NCBI RefSeq assembly: GCF_017994015.1
Contig: NZ_JAGOLP010000008.1
Span: 37,965 to 101,964 of the forward strand
Source: Ferrovibrio sp.
Lineage (GTDB): Bacteria > Pseudomonadota > Alphaproteobacteria > Ferrovibrionales > Ferrovibrionaceae
Reading direction: 5' to 3'
DNA length: 64,000 nucleotides
Every line of letters starts with the position of its first letter. The stretch's first letter is position 1. Made by a program: the position numbers and the translations under genes. Of the stretch, positions 40,341 to 48,900 are shown one piece after another. Under the pieces are notes generated by a model that was not told where the DNA came from, ran no database searches, and saw only the letters and a program-made list of their open reading frames with translations.

Positions 40341-41714
40341 ATGGCGTTGTTACCAAGGCAGGTGAAGACGGCGAGCGACGCACGCCGTATCGTCACCGAG
40401 CGTAAGATCGACCGGGTCAAGGTTGGTGTCTTCGACGTTGATGGCGTGCTGCGCGGCAAATATATCTCGACCGAGAAATTCCTCTCGGCGCTGGATAGCG
40501 GCTTCGGTTTCTGCGACGTGGTGCTGGGCTGGGATTCCAATGACCAGCTTTATGACAATGTGCAATATACCGGCTGGCACACCGCCTATCCCGATGCGCC
40601 GGTGCGGGTGCTGCCGGATACCTGCCGTGAGATTCCGTGGGAGCCGAATACCCTGTTCTTTCTCGGCGAATTCTCGCCGCCGGCCGAAACTGTCTGCCCG
40701 CGTGCCGTGCTGCGTCGGGTGCTGAGCCGCGCCGACAGCCTGGGCTACAAAGTGCTGGGCGCCTGTGAATTTGAATTCTTCGTGTTCGACGAAACGCCGC
40801 ATTCGATTCGGGAAAAGGGCTATCGCGGCCTTAAGCCGATCACGCCGGGTTTTTTCGGCTATTCGGTGCTGCGCAATTCGGTCGAGTCGGGGCTGTACCA
40901 CGATCTGATCGATCTCGGCATCAAGATGGATTTCCCGCTGGAGGGCCTCCATACCGAAACCGGCGCCGGCGTGCTGGAAGCCGCGATCACGGTGGATGAA
41001 GCGCTGAAGGCGGCCGACAAGGCTTCGTTATTCAAGACCTTCACCAAGGCGTTGTTGCAACGCCAGGGCCGCATGGCCACCTTCATGGCGAAATGGTCGC
41101 ATGATTGGCCAGGCCAGAGCGGCCATATCCATCTGTCGCTGAAGAAGAAGGATGGCAAGACCGCTTTCCACGATCCGAAGCAGCCGCATAACATCTCCGA
41201 CACGATGCGGCATTTCATCGGCGGCCAGCAGGCTTTGCTGCCGGAACTGCTCAGCATGGTGGCCTGCACGGTGAACAGCTACACCAGGCTGATCCCGGGT
41301 TTCTGGGCGCCGACGCAAGCCTCATGGGGCGTTGAGAACCGCACCACAGCGTTGCGCGCCATTCCCGGCTCGGCCAAGTCACAGCGTGTGGAATTCCGCA
41401 TCGCCGCTGCCGATATCAATCCCTATATCGCCATGGCCGCCGCCATCGGTGCCGGCCTCTGGGGTGTGGAAAACAAGATCGAGCCGACCCCGGCCCTGCA
41501 AGGTAATGCCTATGCGGTGGACTTGCCGGCGAAATACCAGTTGCCACGCACGCTGTTCGAAGCGGCAGGGCGGCTCAGGAAAAGCAAGCCGGCGCGCGAT
41601 CTGTTCGGCGATGCCTTCGTGGAGCATTATGCCGCCAGCCGCGAATGGGAGGAGCGGGAATACCGCAAGGCGATCACTGACTGGCAGTTGGCGCGCTATT
41701 TCGAAATCATCTGA
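40341..41714 (+). CDS. Glutamine-synthetase-family ligase (gamma-glutamyl amide synthetase type)
   Basis: A 457-residue GS-fold ligase. Catalytic motifs are kept: ACEFEFFVFDE, LEAAITVDEAL (metal Glu), GQSGHIHLSL (metal His), NRTTALRAIPG and SQRVEFRIAAADINPY (Arg). The sequence is the PuuA/IpuC/GlnA-like group that joins glutamate to amines rather than to ammonia. ATG 40341 has GGGG six bases upstream; ATG 40335 (two residues longer) overlaps the phosphatase stop and is equally possible. Followed by aldehyde and alcohol dehydrogenases and a class I amidotransferase, the exact toolset for oxidising a gamma-glutamylated amino alcohol. Confidence 0.9.
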   Translation: MALLPRQVKTASDARRIVTERKIDRVKVGVFDVDGVLRGKYISTEKFLSALDSGFGFCDVVLGWDSNDQLYDNVQYTGWHTAYPDAPVRVLPDTCREIPWEPNTLFFLGEFSPPAETVCPRAVLRRVLSRADSLGYKVLGACEFEFFVFDETPHSIREKGYRGLKPITPGFFGYSVLRNSVESGLYHDLIDLGIKMDFPLEGLHTETGAGVLEAAITVDEALKAADKASLFKTFTKALLQRQGRMATFMAKWSHDWPGQSGHIHLSLKKKDGKTAFHDPKQPHNISDTMRHFIGGQQALLPELLSMVACTVNSYTRLIPGFWAPTQASWGVENRTTALRAIPGSAKSQRVEFRIAAADINPYIAMAAAIGAGLWGVENKIEPTPALQGNAYAVDLPAKYQLPRTLFEAAGRLRKSKPARDLFGDAFVEHYAASREWEEREYRKAITDWQLARYFEII

Positions 41715-41726
41715 GGCAGATTTGTC

Positions 41727-43109
41727 ATGTTGAAATGCATCAGCCCGGTGGATGGTCGGGTCTATGTGGAGCGGGAATTGAGCGGCGGCGCGGCCATCGA
41801 GGCCGCTTTGGCTAAGGCGGAGGCTGCCGGTGCTGCTTGGCGCGCCACGCCGCTTGAACAGCGGCAGCAGCTATTGCGCAAGGCGGTGGCGGCTTTTGTC
41901 GCCAATGGCCCGGCCATTGCCGAGGAACTGACCTGGCAGATGGGCCGCCCGCTCGGCCAGACGCCGGGCGAGGTGCGCGGATTCAACGAGCGCGCCAGCT
42001 ACATGATCGATATCGCGCCCGCGGCGCTGGCCGATGTGGTGCCAGCGGCGAAAGACGGTTTCACCCGCTATATCCGGCGTGAGGCGCATGGCGTGGTATT
42101 TGTCATCGCGCCCTGGAATTATCCCTATCTTACCTCGGTGAATGCGGTGATTCCGGCCTTGCTGGCCGGCAATACCGTGCTGCTCAAACATTCACACCAG
42201 ACGCCGCTTTGTGCCGAACGTTATGCCGAAGCCTTCCGCGCTGCCGGACTGCCCGATGGTGTGTTCCAGTATCTGCATCTCAGCCATGCCGATACCGAAG
42301 TGGCGATGCGTGATCCGCGCGTAGGCTTTGTCGCTTTCACCGGTTCGGTGGCGGGCGGCGCCGCTGTGCAGCATGCCCTGGCCGACCGCTTCATCGGCGC
42401 CGGCCTGGAATTGGGCGGCAAGGACCCGGCCTATGTGCGCGAAGATGCCGATCTGGCGCATGCGGTGGAAAATCTGGTGGATGGCGCCTTCTTCAATTCC
42501 GGGCAATCCTGCTGTGGCATAGAGCGCATCTATGTGCATGAAAAACTCTACGATGCTTTTGTTGATGGCTTCGTTGATCTGACCAAAAAATACGTGCTGG
42601 GCGATCCGACCCAGGCCGGCACCAATCTTGGCCCGATGGTGCGCGCAAGTGCTGCGGATTTTGTGCGTGGCCAGGTGGCGGAAGCGGTGGCGCGTGGCGC
42701 CCGCAGCCTGATCGATCCGGCGCTGTTCGCGGCCAACCGTGAAGGTTCGCCCTATCTGGCGCCGCAGGTGCTGGTGGGCGTTGATCACTCGATGCGGCTG
42801 ATGAGCGAGGAAACCTTCGGCCCGGCCATCGGCATCATGAAGGTTGCTTCTGACGCGGAAGCTATACGCCTGATGAATGACAGCGAATATGGCCTCACGG
42901 CGGCAATCTGGACCCGCGATGCCGGGGCTGCGGAACAGCTTGGCCAGTTGATCGAGACCGGCACGGTGTTCATGAACCGCTGCGATTATCTTGACCCGGC
43001 ACTGGCCTGGACCGGGGTGAAGAATTCCGGCCGCGGCTGTACGTTATCATCGGTCGGGTTCGAATCGCTGACCCGGCCGAAATCCTTCCATCTCCGTCTG
43101 CACACCTGA
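41727..43109 (+). CDS. Aldehyde dehydrogenase family protein
   Basis: A 460-residue NAD(P)-dependent aldehyde dehydrogenase. APWNYPYLTSVNAVIPAL holds the active-site Asn; LELGGKDPAYV the general-base Glu; GQSCCGIERIYV the nucleophile Cys262 with a second Cys adjacent. Slightly shorter than the ~480-residue norm. It starts 12 bases after the ligase stop. Proposed role: oxidise a gamma-glutamylamino aldehyde to the gamma-glutamylamino acid. Confidence 0.92.
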   Translation: MLKCISPVDGRVYVERELSGGAAIEAALAKAEAAGAAWRATPLEQRQQLLRKAVAAFVANGPAIAEELTWQMGRPLGQTPGEVRGFNERASYMIDIAPAALADVVPAAKDGFTRYIRREAHGVVFVIAPWNYPYLTSVNAVIPALLAGNTVLLKHSHQTPLCAERYAEAFRAAGLPDGVFQYLHLSHADTEVAMRDPRVGFVAFTGSVAGGAAVQHALADRFIGAGLELGGKDPAYVREDADLAHAVENLVDGAFFNSGQSCCGIERIYVHEKLYDAFVDGFVDLTKKYVLGDPTQAGTNLGPMVRASAADFVRGQVAEAVARGARSLIDPALFAANREGSPYLAPQVLVGVDHSMRLMSEETFGPAIGIMKVASDAEAIRLMNDSEYGLTAAIWTRDAGAAEQLGQLIETGTVFMNRCDYLDPALAWTGVKNSGRGCTLSSVGFESLTRPKSFHLRLHT

Positions 43110-43127
43110 TTTTCTGGAGTCCGCCCC

Positions 43128-44303
43128 ATGCTTACCGGCCCCACACTCACCGGCAAATGGAATTATCCCACCACGATGTGGGTCGGCCCCGGCCGTATCA
43201 GGGAATTACCGCAAGCCTGCCGCAGCCTCGGCATGCAGCGTCCGCTGCTGATTACCGATGCCGGCTTGGCGGATGCGGCGATGATCCGCGCCGCAATCAG
43301 CGGCAACATGGCCGCCGGCCTGCCCACCGGCCTGTTTGCCGGCGTGAAGGGCAATCCAACCGGTGCCAACGTGGATGCCGGCGTGGCCGCTTTCAAGGCC
43401 GGCAAGCATGATGGCGTGATCGCCTTTGGCGGCGGCAGTGCGCTGGATGCGGCCAAGGCGGTGGCGCTGATGGTGGGCCAGGATCGTCCGCTCTGGGATT
43501 TTGAGGATGTTGGCGATAATGCCGACCGCGTGAACGTGGCCGGCATGGCGCCGGTGGTGGCGGTGCCAACCACGTCGGGCACCGGTTCGGAAGTTGGTCG
43601 CGCCTCGGTCATCACCAATGAAGACAGCCATGAGAAGAAGATCATCTTCCACCCGCGCATGCTGCCGGGATTGGTGATTGCTGACCCCGAACTCACCGTG
43701 GGCCTGCCGCCGCATATCACGGCAGCCACCGGCATCGATGCCTTCATCCATTGTTTCGAAGCTTATTGCGCACCGGGTTTTCATCCGATGGCCGAAGGCA
43801 TCGCGCTGGAAGGCATGCGGCTGTGCAAGGATTACCTGCCGCGCGCCTATCGCGACGGCACGGATATCGAGGCGCGCTCGCGCATGCTGGCCGCGGCCTC
43901 GATGGGGGCTGCGGCCTTCCAGAAGGGCCTGGGCGGCGTGCATGCCCTTGCGCACCCGATCGGCGCGGTTTACGACACCCATCATGGCCTCACCAACGCC
44001 GTGCTGCTGCCTTATGTGATGCAGCATAACAAGCCGGCCATTGCGGCGCGTATGGCTTTGCTGGCCCGTGTGCTCGATCTGCCCGGTGCGGATTACGATG
44101 CGGTATTCCGCTGGGTGCTGGCCTTCCGCAGCGAATTGGGCATCCCCAACAGCCTGGCCGAGATCAAGGTGCCGCTGGATCGGGCGGCCGAGATCGGCCG
44201 CATGGCCGAGGCTGATCCCTCGGCCGGCGGCAATCCCTGCCCGGTGGATGCGGCGGCTTTGGAGGCGATTTTCCGCAAGGCGGTGGCCGGCGATCTGAGC
44301 TGA
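43128..44303 (+). CDS. Iron-containing (group III) alcohol dehydrogenase
   Basis: A 391-residue Fe-ADH: FGGGSALDAAKA (NAD-binding), PTTSGTGSEVGR, and metal ligands in TGIDAFIHCFEAY and VHALAHPIGAVYDTHHGLTN (Asp plus three His). Ribosome binding site CTGGAG precedes the ATG. Co-operonic with the aldehyde dehydrogenase, it probably performs the alcohol-to-aldehyde step. Phosphonoacetaldehyde reductases also belong to this family, so a phosphonate role remains an alternative. Confidence 0.92.
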   Translation: MLTGPTLTGKWNYPTTMWVGPGRIRELPQACRSLGMQRPLLITDAGLADAAMIRAAISGNMAAGLPTGLFAGVKGNPTGANVDAGVAAFKAGKHDGVIAFGGGSALDAAKAVALMVGQDRPLWDFEDVGDNADRVNVAGMAPVVAVPTTSGTGSEVGRASVITNEDSHEKKIIFHPRMLPGLVIADPELTVGLPPHITAATGIDAFIHCFEAYCAPGFHPMAEGIALEGMRLCKDYLPRAYRDGTDIEARSRMLAAASMGAAAFQKGLGGVHALAHPIGAVYDTHHGLTNAVLLPYVMQHNKPAIAARMALLARVLDLPGADYDAVFRWVLAFRSELGIPNSLAEIKVPLDRAAEIGRMAEADPSAGGNPCPVDAAALEAIFRKAVAGDLS

Positions 44304-44307
44304 GAGC

Positions 44308-45171
44308 ATGGCACCCCGGATTCTTGTGGTGGATGGCAACACCGCCGCCACCAATGCCGCCAATAGCCGCGCCGGCGGCTCGGCCAGCGGGCCGCGTTAT
44401 GCAGCTGTGCTGCGCGGCATCTGCCCGGCGGCGGATATCGCCATCGTGCAGCCTGCCGATGGGCCGCTGGCTGCGCTGGCGCTGGGTGCATTCGATGGTG
44501 TCGCCTTCACCGGCTCGGCGCTGAATGTCTATGACATGTCGCCGGAAATCACCCGTCAGATTGATCTGGCCAAGGCGGCTTTGGATGCCGGTTGCAGCCT
44601 GTTCGGCTCGTGCTGGGGCTTGCAGGTGATCGCCACGGCCCTTGGCGGCCGGGTGCATAAAAATCCGAAAGGCCGCGAGATTGGCATTGCACGCCGCATC
44701 CAGCGTAGCGCGGCCGGTGGCGCGCATCCTTTGCTGGATGGCAAGGGGGCGGTGTTTGATGCCATCTGCGTGCATCTGGATGAAGTGGTGGAAGTGCCAG
44801 CCGGCATGAGCGTGCTGGCCGGCAATGCGATCAGTGATGTGCAGGCGGCCAGTTATGGCGATGCCCTGGCCGGGCCGCATGCCTGGGCGGTGCAGTATCA
44901 CCCGGAATATGATTTCAACGAAATTGCCGCGGTGATGCAGCGTTACGGCAAGCACCTGCTGGCAGATGGATTATTTGCCGATGCAGCGGCGTTACAGCGC
45001 TATCTTGGTGATCTCCGCGCCCTGCATGCCGATCCCGCGCGCCACGATCTGGCCTGGGCGCATGGCCTGGACGGCAGTGTGCTGGAGCGCAGTCAGCGCG
45101 AGCGCGAATTGGCCAACTGGATAAACTTCATTCTGTTGCCGCGCGCCGAGAACCGCGCCGCTCGATCCTGA
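44308..45171 (+). CDS. Class I glutamine amidotransferase / gamma-glutamyl hydrolase-type protein
   Basis: A 287-residue stand-alone class I amidotransferase fold with a full triad: Cys102 in FGSCWGLQV, His198 and Glu200 in VQYHPEYDF. Free-standing members beside GS-like ligases (as PuuD beside PuuA) hydrolyse the gamma-glutamyl bond to release the product and recycle glutamate. A C-terminal extension of about 50 residues is unusual for GuaA-like domains. Its last 44 bases overlap the convergent MFS gene. Confidence 0.88.
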   Translation: MAPRILVVDGNTAATNAANSRAGGSASGPRYAAVLRGICPAADIAIVQPADGPLAALALGAFDGVAFTGSALNVYDMSPEITRQIDLAKAALDAGCSLFGSCWGLQVIATALGGRVHKNPKGREIGIARRIQRSAAGGAHPLLDGKGAVFDAICVHLDEVVEVPAGMSVLAGNAISDVQAASYGDALAGPHAWAVQYHPEYDFNEIAAVMQRYGKHLLADGLFADAAALQRYLGDLRALHADPARHDLAWAHGLDGSVLERSQRERELANWINFILLPRAENRAARS

Positions 45172-46447
45172 GCCGCAGCCGCGCCTGGCGTGCCGGGCCA
45201 AGCGGATAACGCAGCATCAGCAGTATGGCGGCCAGCTTGAAGCCGACCGGCGCCAGGCAGTAGAGCGCGGTAAGGCCAAACAGCGCCGCAGCGCTATTGT
45301 TGCCCTGGGCCGAAAAGCCGAACAGATCAAGCAGCGGGAAGGCGATGCCCACCGCTGCCGCCAGTGCTGCCTTGGTGGCCATGCCCCAGAGGGCAAAAAA
45401 CAGCCCGGCGCGCTGGCGGCCATGGCGGGCTTCGTCCAGATCGATCACATCCGCCTGCATAGCCGGTGGCAATGCCAGATCTGCGCCCAGGCTGAGGCCG
45501 GTCAGAACCGAAATGGCGATGAACCAGGCGCCATCGCCGGGGCCAAGCAGTGGCACCAGCAGAAAAAAGCCGCAGGTCCACAGCATGGCGCCACACCAGA
45601 CCCGGTGTTTGCCAAAGCGGCCGGCAAGCCACAGCCATAGCGGCACGGCGGCAATGCCGGCGGCGAAATAGGCCAGCAGCACGGCGCCTGCCAGTTCCGG
45701 CATGTGCAGCACATGGCTGACATAAAGCAACACCAGCGTGGCCGGCAGGCCATTGGCGGTGCCGTTCAGCAGCCAGGCCAGCAATAATCTGCGGAATGGG
45801 CCGTTGCGCCAAAGCTGCCGCAACGCGGCGCGGTCCAAGGGGGCAGTGGCGCTAGCCGTCTGATCGCCATGGCGCAGCCGCAGGCAGGCCAGCAGCACTG
45901 CCGGCGGCAGCAGCACGCTGATGGTCAGCGCCAGGGCGGCCAGGCCATGTTGCGGTAGCAGCGCCGGGATCAGCACCGCAATCAGCGTGCCAGCCACAAT
46001 CAGGGCTTCGCGCCAGCCGGTGATGCGGGTGCGTTCGGCATAATCCGATGAAAGTTCGGCGCCCCAGGCAAGATAGGGGATTTGCAGCATGGCGGCGCCG
46101 AGATAAAGCAGCATGGTCCATAGCAGCAGATGCTGCCAGCCGGCGCCTTCAGGCGGCATAAACAGCATCCAGGCGCTGAGCAGGATCGGCACCAGGGCGC
46201 CGATCAGCCAGGGCTTGCGCCGGCCAAGGCGGCTCCGGGTGCGGTCGCTGAGCCAGCCGATTGCGGGGTCGATGGCGATATCCCACAGCCTTGCTGCCAG
46301 TAACACACCGCCGACAACGCTGAGGCCCAGGCCAACCTGTTCGGCATAGAAGGTGGGCAGATGCACATAAAGCGGCAAAAGCAGCATGGCGCCGGGCAGG
46401 CCGGGTGCGGCATAAGCCAGAAGCTGAAAGCGGCTGAGGCGGGTCAC
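45128..46447 (-). CDS. MFS transporter, GPH (glycoside-pentoside-hexuronide) family
   Basis: A 439-residue 12-span symporter. ARLWDIAIDPAIGWLSDRTRSRLGRRKPWL is the GPH/MelB loop 2-3 signature (shown in part: DPAIGWLSDRTRSRLGRRKP), with IPYLAWGAELSSDYAERTRI following. The C-terminus has basic residues. Not clearly tied to the neighbouring operons; it overlaps the amidotransferase gene tail to tail, so the two are opposite units. Substrate not assignable. Confidence 0.87.
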   Translation of the reverse strand: MTRLSRFQLLAYAAPGLPGAMLLLPLYVHLPTFYAEQVGLGLSVVGGVLLAARLWDIAIDPAIGWLSDRTRSRLGRRKPWLIGALVPILLSAWMLFMPPEGAGWQHLLLWTMLLYLGAAMLQIPYLAWGAELSSDYAERTRITGWREALIVAGTLIAVLIPALLPQHGLAALALTISVLLPPAVLLACLRLRHGDQTASATAPLDRAALRQLWRNGPFRRLLLAWLLNGTANGLPATLVLLYVSHVLHMPELAGAVLLAYFAAGIAAVPLWLWLAGRFGKHRVWCGAMLWTCGFFLLVPLLGPGDGAWFIAISVLTGLSLGADLALPPAMQADVIDLDEARHGRQRAGLFFALWGMATKAALAAAVGIAFPLLDLFGFSAQGNNSAAALFGLTALYCLAPVGFKLAAILLMLRYPLGPARQARLRLRIERRGSRRAATE

Positions 46448-46509
46448 AAGGCTTAAGATAGGCCCGTGCTGGCTCTGGGCAAACCGGATTGCCGCGTTAT
46501 CTTGCCGGC

Positions 46510-47526
46510 ATGCTGAAATTATCCATTCTTGATCAATCCACCGCCGCTGCCGGACGCGGCCAGGACCAGGCTATTCGCGAGACCCTGGCGCTGGCGGAAC
46601 AGGCCGAGGCGCTCGGCTATCAGCGCTTCTGGGTTTCCGAGCATCACAATCATGACAGCATCGTTGGCACCGCGCCGGAAATCCTGATGGCGGCGATTGC
46701 AGCGCGCACCAGCCGCATCCGCATCGGCAGCGCCGGGGTGATGCTGCCGCATTACAATGCGCTGAAAGTGGCGGAGCAATTCCGCGTGCTGGATGCGCTT
46801 GCGCCGGGCCGTATCGATATCGGTGTTGGCCGCGCGCCGGGCGCTGATCGCCGCACCGCCTATGCGCTCAACCCGCATGCGCATATGAGCGAGGCCGATG
46901 AATTCCCGGCCCAGGTGCGTGACCTGGAAGGCTGGCTGGCCGGCTATACGCCAGCCGAAGGCGATCCGCGCCATGGCATCCGCGCCCTGCCGCAAAGCCC
47001 GACCAGGCCGGATTTATGGATGCTCGGCTCGTCGAATTACGGCGCGCAACTGGCGGCGCATTTTGGCCTGCCTTATTCGTTTGCCTATTTCATCACCGAT
47101 GGGCGCGGCGCCGACGAAGCACTGGAAATCTACCGGCGCTATTTCAAGCCGGGCCAGGCTTTGACCCGGCCGCTGGCTTCGGTTTGTGTCTGGGCGCTGG
47201 CGGCGGAAACCCGGGCTGAGGCCGAGCACCAGTTCATGACCCGGGCGCGCTGGCGCCAGGCGCGGGATCGCGGCGAATTGCTGGCGCTGCAAACCCCGGA
47301 AGCCGCTTTGGCCTATGACTACAGCCCGGCCGAACGTGCCAAGCTGGAGCGCGACCGACAACATGCGCTGATCGGCACACCGGCTGAACTGGGCGCGCGG
47401 CTGCGCAAGCTGGCGGCTGAATTGCAGGTGGAGGAATTGGTGATCCTGACCTGGACCCACGATCCGACCGTGAAGCTGAAAAGCTATCAATTGCTTGCCA
47501 GGGAATTTAACCTGAGCGGATCATAA
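46510..47526 (+). CDS. LLM-class flavin-dependent oxidoreductase (luciferase-like)
   Basis: A 338-residue alkanal-monooxygenase-type TIM barrel: LAEQAEALGYQRFWVSEHHN, ARTSRIRIGSAGVMLPHYN and LDALAPGRIDIGVGRAPGAD are blocks of the 'MsnO8/LuxA-like' subfamily. ATG 46510 gives the usual N-terminus (LKLSILDQS); seven upstream codons to 46489 are not conserved. Needs an external FMN reductase. Followed after 17 bases by a carboxymuconolactone-decarboxylase-family gene, probably in one operon. Confidence 0.88.
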   Translation: MLKLSILDQSTAAAGRGQDQAIRETLALAEQAEALGYQRFWVSEHHNHDSIVGTAPEILMAAIAARTSRIRIGSAGVMLPHYNALKVAEQFRVLDALAPGRIDIGVGRAPGADRRTAYALNPHAHMSEADEFPAQVRDLEGWLAGYTPAEGDPRHGIRALPQSPTRPDLWMLGSSNYGAQLAAHFGLPYSFAYFITDGRGADEALEIYRRYFKPGQALTRPLASVCVWALAAETRAEAEHQFMTRARWRQARDRGELLALQTPEAALAYDYSPAERAKLERDRQHALIGTPAELGARLRKLAAELQVEELVILTWTHDPTVKLKSYQLLAREFNLSGS

Positions 47527-47543
47527 GCGGAGGAACAGCAAAC

Positions 47544-47951
47544 ATGTCGGTGAAGGAAACCAAGGAATTGTTCGAGGCCGGCTTGAAGGTGCGGCGCGAG
47601 GTGCTGGGCAGCGATTATGTTGATGGCTCGCTGGCCAAGGCGACCGACTTCACCATGACCTTCCAGCATGTCACCACTGAATTCTGCTGGGGCTATGTCT
47701 GGGATCGGCCGGGGCTGGAGCGCAAGACGCGCTCAATGCTGAACCTGGCTATGCTGACCGCGCTGGGCCGCACGCCGGAACTGAAGCTGCATGTGCGCGG
47801 CGCCATCACCAATGGCGTGACGGTGGACGAAATCCGCGAAATCCTGCTGCAAGCCACGATCTATTGCGGCATTCCGGCCGGCCTGGATGCCTTCAAGGCC
47901 GCCAATGAAGTGCTGGTGGAACTGGGCGAAGTGAAGCCCGCCGCAGGCTGA
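47544..47951 (+). CDS. Carboxymuconolactone decarboxylase family protein (PcaC-like)
   Basis: A 135-residue CMD-fold protein: GLKVRREVLGSDYVD, WDRPGLERKTRSMLNLAMLTALGR, HVRGAITNGVTVDEIREILLQ and IYCGIPAGLDAF are PcaC-like blocks. There is no CxxC redox motif (as in AhpD), so a PcaC-like role is more likely than peroxidase activity. AGGAA precedes the ATG. No other protocatechuate genes are nearby; the true substrate is unknown. Confidence 0.87.
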   Translation: MSVKETKELFEAGLKVRREVLGSDYVDGSLAKATDFTMTFQHVTTEFCWGYVWDRPGLERKTRSMLNLAMLTALGRTPELKLHVRGAITNGVTVDEIREILLQATIYCGIPAGLDAFKAANEVLVELGEVKPAAG

Positions 47952-47954
47952 TTT

Positions 47955-48791
47955 TTAATGGCTGCCGTTCAATGAACGGTGCAGCACATCCAGCATGTTG
48001 CGCGGGATCGGATCCTGGCCGTTGAGGATCAGGGTCAGGGCGATGCGGGTCACGCCCATCTTGCTGGCGATGTTGTCGAGCGACAGGCCCTTGGTGCGGC
48101 AAACCTGGGTCACCACGTCGAAGCTGCCTTTTGACAGGAACAGGCGGCCCCATTCGTCGCGGTGTTCCAGCTTCACCACGGCCGGCAATGGCACCTGCTT
48201 GGGCGGTGGCGGCGCGGCGGGGGCCACGGCGCCGCCGCGCACTTTGGCAGTGGTCGGTGTGGGCGGGCGGCTGCGGGCGAGCGGGCGCTGATTGGGGTCG
48301 CGCTCAAACACTTCCAGTTCCGGCGAGCGATCAAGCAGCATCTGCAACATGGCGCGCATATGCTGCATCAGCTCGTCGGCCGAACCATCGGCATTCGGGC
48401 CGTCTGACAGCATCTGAGCCAGTTCGCCAAGCCGCCGCAGGCGGGCCGAAAAGAATTCGCGCGCCCCATAGGGCAGCGGCGCCTGGGCCTCAATCAGCCC
48501 CTCCAGATAACTCTGGGTAATGTCGATTTCCATTTTCAGGATTTTGGCGCGGATCTGGGTCACATAGCGGCGCAATTCGTCGCGCCGGTCGGATTTCAGC
48601 AGGGTCAGCCGGCCTTCGGCCACCTCGGCGGATTGATGGAAGTCGTCGATCATGGCGCTGAAACGACGGAATCCCATCACATTGTCGCGCCGTTCGGCCG
48701 GATTTTCCGTGAATTTGAAAATCTGCATCGCCCGCGCCTCAATGCGCGAAACGAGCTCGTTCCCTTCCTGGGTATGCTGATCGATCATCAT
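47955..48791 (-). CDS. Unrecognised protein: helical N-terminus, Pro-rich linker, XRE-like HTH C-terminus
   Basis: A 278-residue protein I do not recognise as a whole. Residues ~1-165 are helical and charged. Residues ~165-205 are a Pro/Ala-rich linker (APAAPPPPKQVPLP). Residues ~215-278 contain DVVTQVCRTKGLSLDN-type helices with IASKMGVTRIALTLILNGQD and PIPRNMLDVLHRSL, matching the Cro/CI (XRE) HTH pattern. A DNA- or partner-binding regulator is plausible. It is a monocistronic gene next to the chemotaxis region, convergent with the CMD gene. Confidence 0.75.
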   Translation of the reverse strand: MMIDQHTQEGNELVSRIEARAMQIFKFTENPAERRDNVMGFRRFSAMIDDFHQSAEVAEGRLTLLKSDRRDELRRYVTQIRAKILKMEIDITQSYLEGLIEAQAPLPYGAREFFSARLRRLGELAQMLSDGPNADGSADELMQHMRAMLQMLLDRSPELEVFERDPNQRPLARSRPPTPTTAKVRGGAVAPAAPPPPKQVPLPAVVKLEHRDEWGRLFLSKGSFDVVTQVCRTKGLSLDNIASKMGVTRIALTLILNGQDPIPRNMLDVLHRSLNGSH

Positions 48792-48900
48792 GCTGAGATT
48801 ATGCGTTCTGGCAATCTATGGGCTGTGTTCTACAGCCAAGGATAGCATGGGGTTTTCGCCGCCCCAAGCCATCACATGACATTTATATGCTGCCACTATT

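Noticed and set aside
35683..45171. 2-Aminoethylphosphonate degradation locus
   Set aside because: No PhnW, PhnX, PhnY/PhnA or PbfA-type gene is present; only the transporter class is shared. The GS-like, amidotransferase and phosphatase genes fit gamma-glutamylation better.
44308..45171. GMP synthase amidotransferase subunit
   Set aside because: No synthetase domain follows; context is a GS-like ligase operon, matching PuuD-type hydrolases.
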